From: Carettochelys insculpta
Lineage: Eukaryota; Chordata; Testudines; Carettochelyidae
Direction of reading: 5' to 3'
Length of the DNA: 64,000 bases
Assembly: GCF_033958435.1 (NCBI RefSeq)
Contig: NC_134138.1
Coordinates: 176,498,798 to 176,562,797 of the forward strand
The notes below the pieces were generated by a model. That model made no database searches. It saw only the letters and a program-made list of their open reading frames with translations, and was not told the DNA's origin. Positions 58,956-64,000 of the stretch are shown here, piece by piece. The stretch's first letter is position 1. Each line of letters opens with the position of its first letter. The position numbers and the translations under genes are program-made.

Positions 58956-61900
58956 GTGTCGGTAGTCCGTTGTGTCCGACGATGACGTCTTGAGCTTGCA
59001 TGGTCTCATCGGTTGTGGACTCGCATGTGGCTGAGGAGTCCAAGCTTTGAACAGCATGGACATTCACAGTGTGGGTGAGGGAATTGTCCTGGCTCTGTTG
59101 GTACGGCTGCTGCCGTTGCTTTCTTCCTCTCACGAGCATCAATGAGGCGTACACATCGCTGCTCTTCAAAGCTGTCATATGCGTGTCGTACAAGAGCACA
59201 CCAGCCTGTTCGGTCTTTTGAATGCTGCTCTAGCTGATCTGCTTTTAAACCACAATGAGCAATGTTGGCCTTCATGCAGTCTTTATACCTTTTGCGAGGC
59301 CTGCCTTGATTCCTTTTTGCCCTGGGAGAGTTCACCGTAGAGGAGTTGCTTAGGGATTCTCGACTCCTCCATTCGTATGATGTGCCCTGTCCAGTGAAGC
59401 TGGGCTTTCCAAATCATGGTTTATATGCTTGTGGCTCCTGCTCTGTCCAGGACTTCCAGGTTCGTAACTCTGTCCTGCCATCAAATGTGCAGTATTGACC
59501 TCAGGCTGTGTGTGTGGCAGCACTCCAGCAGTTTTATATGTTTTCTGTACAAGGTCCAGGTTTCACAGCCATACAGGAGACTGGTCGGGACTACAGCCTT
59601 GTACACTTTCAGTTTAGCGGACTGTCGGATATTGTGCTGATTCAACACTTGTGATCTCAGACGTCCTAGTGCCCGGCTGGCCTGGCAGATTCTGGCTTTG
59701 ATTTCTTTGTCAAGGGAGCCATCACTGGCTATCACACTGCCAAGGTACTTGAACTCCTCTACTGTTTTTAACTCTGTTCCTTCAATAAAGATTGAAGCGG
59801 GGAGAGCAGCAGATCCTGGAGCAGATTGAAACAGTACCTCGGTCTTTCCTAGGCTGATGGTCAAACCAAAGAGGTGAGTGGCATCAGCAAACTTGTTGAT
59901 GATGAACTGGAGATCAGATTCTTTGTATGTCATAAGTGCACAGTCGTCAGCAAAAAGGACCTCAAGGATGAGCCTCTCAGTTATCTTGGTTTTATCATTC
60001 AGAGGATGAAGGTTAGAAAGTGACCCATCAAGTCTGTATTTTATGTAGACTCCATGGTCCAGGTCCCTAACTGCGTGGCTGAGGACGCATATGAAAAAGA
60101 GGTTGAATAACACTGGAGCCAGCACACACCCTTGCTAAACACCATTGGATATCTCAAATGGATCTGAGGACTCGCCATGTGAAAGAACAAAGCCAGTCAT
60201 GTCATCGTGGACCAGGTGTATGAGGTTAACGATTCTTCTTGGGCAGCCAATTTTTCACAGGATAATCCCCAGGGCTTCTCTGTTGATGGTGTCAAACGCC
60301 TTGGTCAGGTCTATAAAGACAGTGTACAGATCCAAGTTCTGCTCTATGCACTTTTCCTGGACCTGACAAACAGCAAAGATCATGTCAATGGTGCTGCAGC
60401 CTGTGTGAAAACCACATGGTGGCGCTGGTAGGTTCTCCTCTTAGATGATGGTGATCAGACGGTTGAGGATGACTCGAGCCAAGATCTTCCCAGCAGTAGA
60501 GAGAAGGGAGATGCCCTGGTAATTTCCACAATCAGCTTTGTTGCCCTTGTTCTTGAAAGAGCAAGATGATTGTGGCATCCTTAAAGTCTTTGGGCATGTC
60601 TTCTTCGTCCCAGATGCTGATCAATATATTGTGAAAGGCTTTAAGTAACACTGGTCCTGCCACTTTGAAAATTTCAGCAGGGATACTGTCCATCTCAGGG
60701 GCTTTGCCAGAGCTGGTCTGGCTGATTGTCTTTTTGACCTCATCCATTGTAGGGGGCAGGTCAAGACTGTCTATTGTGGGTTTCTGAGGGCTCTGGTCTA
60801 GGGCCATGGGATTGACAATGGAAGGTCTGTTGAGAAGGTTGCTGAAGTGCTTTCTCCACCTATTGTTGATGCTGTTCTTCTCCCTCAGAAGGGTCATGCC
60901 ATCTGCAGACAGGAGAGGTGTAGTACCTAGTTTTGAAGGTCCATATATAGCTTTGATAGCACTGAAGAACATCTTGGAGTTCTTGGTGTCAGCGTAGTAT
61001 TGAACTTCATCCGCTTTACTCTCCCACCACTCATCTTGTATTTTGCGAAGTACCGTTTACATTTGGCTCTGAAGGTGTTTGAAGCAATCACGTTTGGAGA
61101 TTGTGGACTAATTTTTTTGCCACAGCAGAAATGCGTTCTGTTTTTACTCTATGATCTTCATGATGGCCTCATCATTTTCATCAAACCAGTCTTGGTGAAC
61201 TCTCTTTTTCAGTCCTAGTGTTGACTTTGCTGACTCTGTCACCAGGGTTTTGAACTGGTCCCATTTTTGTGTTGGGTCTCCAGTCAAAGGTCCATGGGAC
61301 ATCAGCACTTTGTCAAGGCAGGCTGCAAATTTCTCATGAAGGCCAGTATGTTGCAGCTTCCCGATGATGAAGGAGGGTCTGACAACCTTGAGCTTCCTGC
61401 AGTGCATTCGTGTGATGTGCAGCATAAGGACTGATCTGACGAGTCTATGATCAGTCCAGCACTCAGCTCCCTGCATGGCCCTGGTGATATTAACATCTTG
61501 AATGTCCCACCTGCGACTGATGACATAGTCAATTAGGTGCCACTGTTTTGATGTTGGGTGCATCCATGTGGTCTTGTATCTGTTGGCTTGCCTGAAGAGA
61601 GTGTTGGTAATTGTCAGGTCATTTTCTGCACACAAGCTCAGCAGAAGGCATCCATTGGCATTCATGTTACCAACACCATGATGCCCCACCACCCCTTTCC
61701 AGGTCCTACAGTTCTTGCCAACCCTGGCGTTGAAGTCACCCAACAGGAGAAGCTTGTCACTAGGAGGAGTTGCTTTCACAAGATGGTCAAGGTCCTCATA
61801 GAAACTTTCTTTTGCTTCATCGCTGCTAGTCAGTGTGGGGGTGTAAGCACTGATGACTGTAACATGGCAAGAGGTTTTGAGGGGGAAGCAGAGCTTGATC

Positions 61901-62733
61901 AGATGCTCATTGATTCAAGTTGGTAGGTCAGGAAGCTGGTGCAGAAGTGATGTCTTGATGGCAAGTCCCACTCCGTGGATTCTGTCTACATTTTCTGGCC
62001 TGCCTTTCCAGAAGAAGGTGTAACCTCCTTTTGGTTCACAGATGGATCCTTCCTCTGCCAGTCTGGTCTCACTCAGGGCCACTATGTCAATTCTATAACA
62101 TGCCAGTTCTCTTGCTACGAAGTCCGTTCTTCTCTGAGGCCTCATAGCATTCTCCCTCTCCAAGAGGGTGCAAACATTCCATGCTGCAAATATCATCTTT
62201 CTTTTCACTGTTTTTGACCACTGTGAGGGTAAAACTGCCAGCTGCGGCACGCTGGCCATTTTGGTTGGGACAAGCAATTTTTGGGTCACCTTTTCTAGTC
62301 CCCTCCCTCATTTTGAGGGTGAGCAGTGCTGTTCCTAAAAAGGCCTGCTCAGTTGCCTGGGATGCTGCCAAACTCCTCTGTCATCCTGGGGTCAGAGCTG
62401 AGTGACCAAAGTCCACAGGCTGCCTATGTGCAGGTTTGGAGCTATGACGCCCAGTGTCACCTCCACCTGTTGCTTAGCTCCTCCACCATTTCTGTTGGAC
62501 TTTGAGGTAGACAGAAGTGATGAGAATGTGCAAAGAACCTGTATGGGGTGTCCAGGGAGGGGTAGCACCTCTGGTGTGGCAACTTGTTGCGTCTTTTCTG
62601 GGCAGTTCATGCACCTTTGGTCCCCACCTGGCATCCAGCTCTCACCTGTGCCTCCAAGAAGCTGTAGCATACAGCGGCCATACCCTGATAAACCACTTCG
62701 ACAGGCGAGCTAAACCAGGCGAGGGTAGCCAGC
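58956..62733 (-). mobile_element. Structurally complete RTE-like LINE (3.78 kb)
   Basis: A single-ORF non-LTR retrotransposon on the minus strand. It has an endonuclease of the kind found in RTE/BovB elements, a reverse transcriptase and a C-terminal zinc-finger-like motif. Its 5' end is at 62733 and its 3' end at 58956. An imperfect 14-bp target duplication flanks it: AACTATACCACTAT (58942-58955) and AACTATATCACTAC (62734-62747). The 5' UTR is about 470 bp. The coding region carries at least seven in-frame stops and two frameshifts. Clade assignment to RTE is from the endonuclease style and size, not from a phylogeny. Confidence 0.82.
59006..62259 (-). pseudogene. RTE-like endonuclease-reverse transcriptase, broken
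   Basis: From the ATG at 62259 the frame carries AAWNVCTLL, ARELACYRIDIVALSETR (endonuclease Asn and Glu blocks), YTFFWKGRP, then an in-frame TGA at 61915-61917. The same frame goes on with ISAYTPT, LLLLGDFNARVG (Asp/Asn), TWMHPTSKQWHLIDYV and WTDHRLV. Further stops lie at 61144-61146 and twice just downstream. FFSAIKAIYG and SSGKAPEMDSIPAEI follow, still in frame. Near 60563 a frameshift leads into NKGNKADCGNYQGISLL and YTVFIDLTKAFDTIN (catalytic Asp). A TAG at 60135-60137 interrupts the GV-QGCVLAPVLFNLF block. LEVLFADDCALM follows, then EFKYLGSV. Two stops and a shift near 59320 precede GRPRKRYKDC and the final CPCCSKLGLLSHMRVH. All catalytic motifs are visible but the copy cannot make one protein. 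Confidence 0.88.
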
Positions 62734-62899
62734 AACTATATCACTACACCTGCAGTAACAGATCAGAAGTTAACTACCTGGATATCCCACAGGGGCAAGT
62801 CTCACTGAGGTAAAGGTGAAACAAATTACTGCATATTACTGTGTTTGCCTTCCACTAAAATATATTTTGGGTCCCACTGGTGTACAATGTAGACAACAA

Positions 62900-63930
62900 A
62901 GTTTTACAGTGTAATAATGTCTTGTAATGTATAAGTAATAGAATACATGAATGTAGTTCAATGATCAAATGTTAAGCAAATGTAACTGCCAGCTACCCTT
63001 CTCTGGTTAGCTGGCAGGAATGGCCTTTCAGGCCATTGGTAGAGATGCATCAGGCAGACTGTGTCTTTATCTGATATCAAGGCAGAAAGAGATCAGAAGG
63101 ATCCTGGAGATTCAGTATGGTCACACTGTTACATTTAGGAATAACTAGAGTATAGGCTGTGCTGTGAAGGAGATATAATAAATAATTAAGAGTTCATACT
63201 AACAAAAGTTTGCATTAGAATTAGATAGACTACCTTGCAAAATTAATTATATCCCTCTGCGGGGCAATTATGTACTCCTCAGCGGAGGAGTGAATGGGCA
63301 AGGAATGTGAGTGTTGGAAAAGAGATAAAAAGTTGAGCGTTACCTCAGCATCCAGGTGGCCAAAGCAGGAGTTAAAGATTCAGAGGGTGACAAGACACTA
63401 TTGAATGGGCCCATGGTAAGATAAAGCAGTGCAGGACAGATGGAGGGCCTTGGAGGTAAAGGCAAGCATCCCTAACTAAAACAGATAACACATCTCGGAA
63501 CAATACTGGTAAAGAGGCACCAACATGCTGATACTGGATGACAATGAAAAACAGCCTCCAGACGAACAGATGTTCCATGAACTGATTGTGACTGACAGGG
63601 CACAGTGCTTAGAACTGAATGGAAGAGAAGGTCTATAAAAGATGGAGTGTCTTGCATGGATATTCGGGTCTCATCTTGTGAAGCTTGGAGCATCGGTCTG
63701 GACCGGAAGAACCCCTGTTCTTCCTCCTTTACCCCACAACTTCTCACGTTAATTCACCTGGCCAGTGAATGGATGTAAGCCACAGACTGGTAAGTATAAC
63801 ATAGATATGATGGTTTGTGCATGCGTGCGTGCGTGTGTGTATGTACAGAGCACTACATGCATACACTAGAATATTATTATATTATCAATAAATTGTATGA
63901 AACTTGATAGATTGTGAAATACCAAAGCAA
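62900..63930 (+). mobile_element. Candidate LTR of a retroelement
   Basis: Has the promoter-leader layout of an LTR: a long U3-like part with two small hairpins (TGCCAGCTA/TAGCTGGCA at about 62990, AATGGCC/GGCCATT at about 63022), a TATA box CTATAAAA at 63633-63640, and a leader beginning near 63665 with GGGTCTCATCTTGTGAAGC. An AATAAA lies at 63887-63892. A GTAAGT donor-like site lies at about 63791. Boundaries are uncertain, no second copy is in the window, and no coding sequence follows. Confidence 0.4.
63820..63844. repeat. Impure (GCGT)n/(TG)n microsatellite
   Basis: GCATGCGTGCGTGCGTGTGTGT run. Confidence 0.75.
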
Positions 63931-63947
63931 AACTATGAGCCAGGTCC

Positions 63948-64000
63948 TCAACAGGTAGCTGTGCTAGTCTGTAGCTTCACACACAAAAAACAGAAACAAG
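63948..64000. mobile_element. Hammerhead-type retroposon, copy H, cut by window end
   Basis: CTCAACAGGTAGCTGTGCTA followed by GTCTGTAGCTTC matches the left end of copies B and G. The rest lies beyond position 64000. Confidence 0.6.

Noticed and set aside
1..64000. CRISPR arrays, tRNA or rRNA genes, host protein exons
   Set aside because: I looked for regularly spaced repeats, cloverleaf-like sequence and exon-like frames with flanking splice sites and found none that hold up.

Overview
The window looks like nuclear DNA of a reptile, most probably a turtle. CR1 LINEs dominate. The GGCTRYGTCTACAC-ended Harbinger-type elements, the GAAGTCAAT palindromes and the short hammerhead-bearing retroposons are repeats I recognise as typical of chelonian and other sauropsid genomes. 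That assignment rests on recognition, not on a search. I see no host protein-coding exon, tRNA, rRNA or CRISPR array. Nearly everything interpretable is a transposable element or its debris.

Layout: 1.56-2.27 kb is a MITE, and 2.49-2.74 kb is a MITE split by a later retroposon. 5.6-9.17 kb is a decayed PIF/Harbinger transposon with a transposase pseudogene (+) and a Myb/SANT-like pseudogene (-). 11.0-13.2 kb is an old LINE interrupted by three short retroposons. 13.83-18.22 kb is a second, younger PIF/Harbinger element with the same two-gene plan, and a MITE is nested inside it. 28.1-30.65 kb is a purine-rich degenerate repeat tract. 35.34-39.78 kb is a nearly full-length CR1 with an open ORF1 and a broken ORF2. 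42.0-42.5 kb is an orphan LINE endonuclease fragment. 43.3-46.96 kb holds several MITEs and a foldback retroposon. 51.4-51.85 kb is a C-rich minisatellite. 52.4-53.65 kb holds two long-TIR MITEs. 58.96-62.73 kb is a structurally complete RTE-like LINE on the minus strand. 62.9-63.9 kb is LTR-like.

The most interesting content is a family of short elements at about 2.6, 11.5, 12.5, 12.9, 27.3, 45.6 and 54.3 kb, with a probable eighth cut by the window end. All seven complete copies have exact target-site duplications of 11-15 bp, so they were retroposed. Three are foldback dimers with arms of about 50 to 110 nt. Most carry a CUGAUGA...GAAA hairpin whose stem varies in a compensatory way and whose third helix is very short. 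This matches hammerhead-ribozyme cores known from Penelope-like retroelements, apart from one extra A next to stem II.

The elements also show clear working relationships. The MITEs share ends with the two-gene Harbinger elements that could have mobilised them. The CR1 5' end begins exactly where a downstream duplicate of its 5' monomer lies 28 bp past a TATA-like box.
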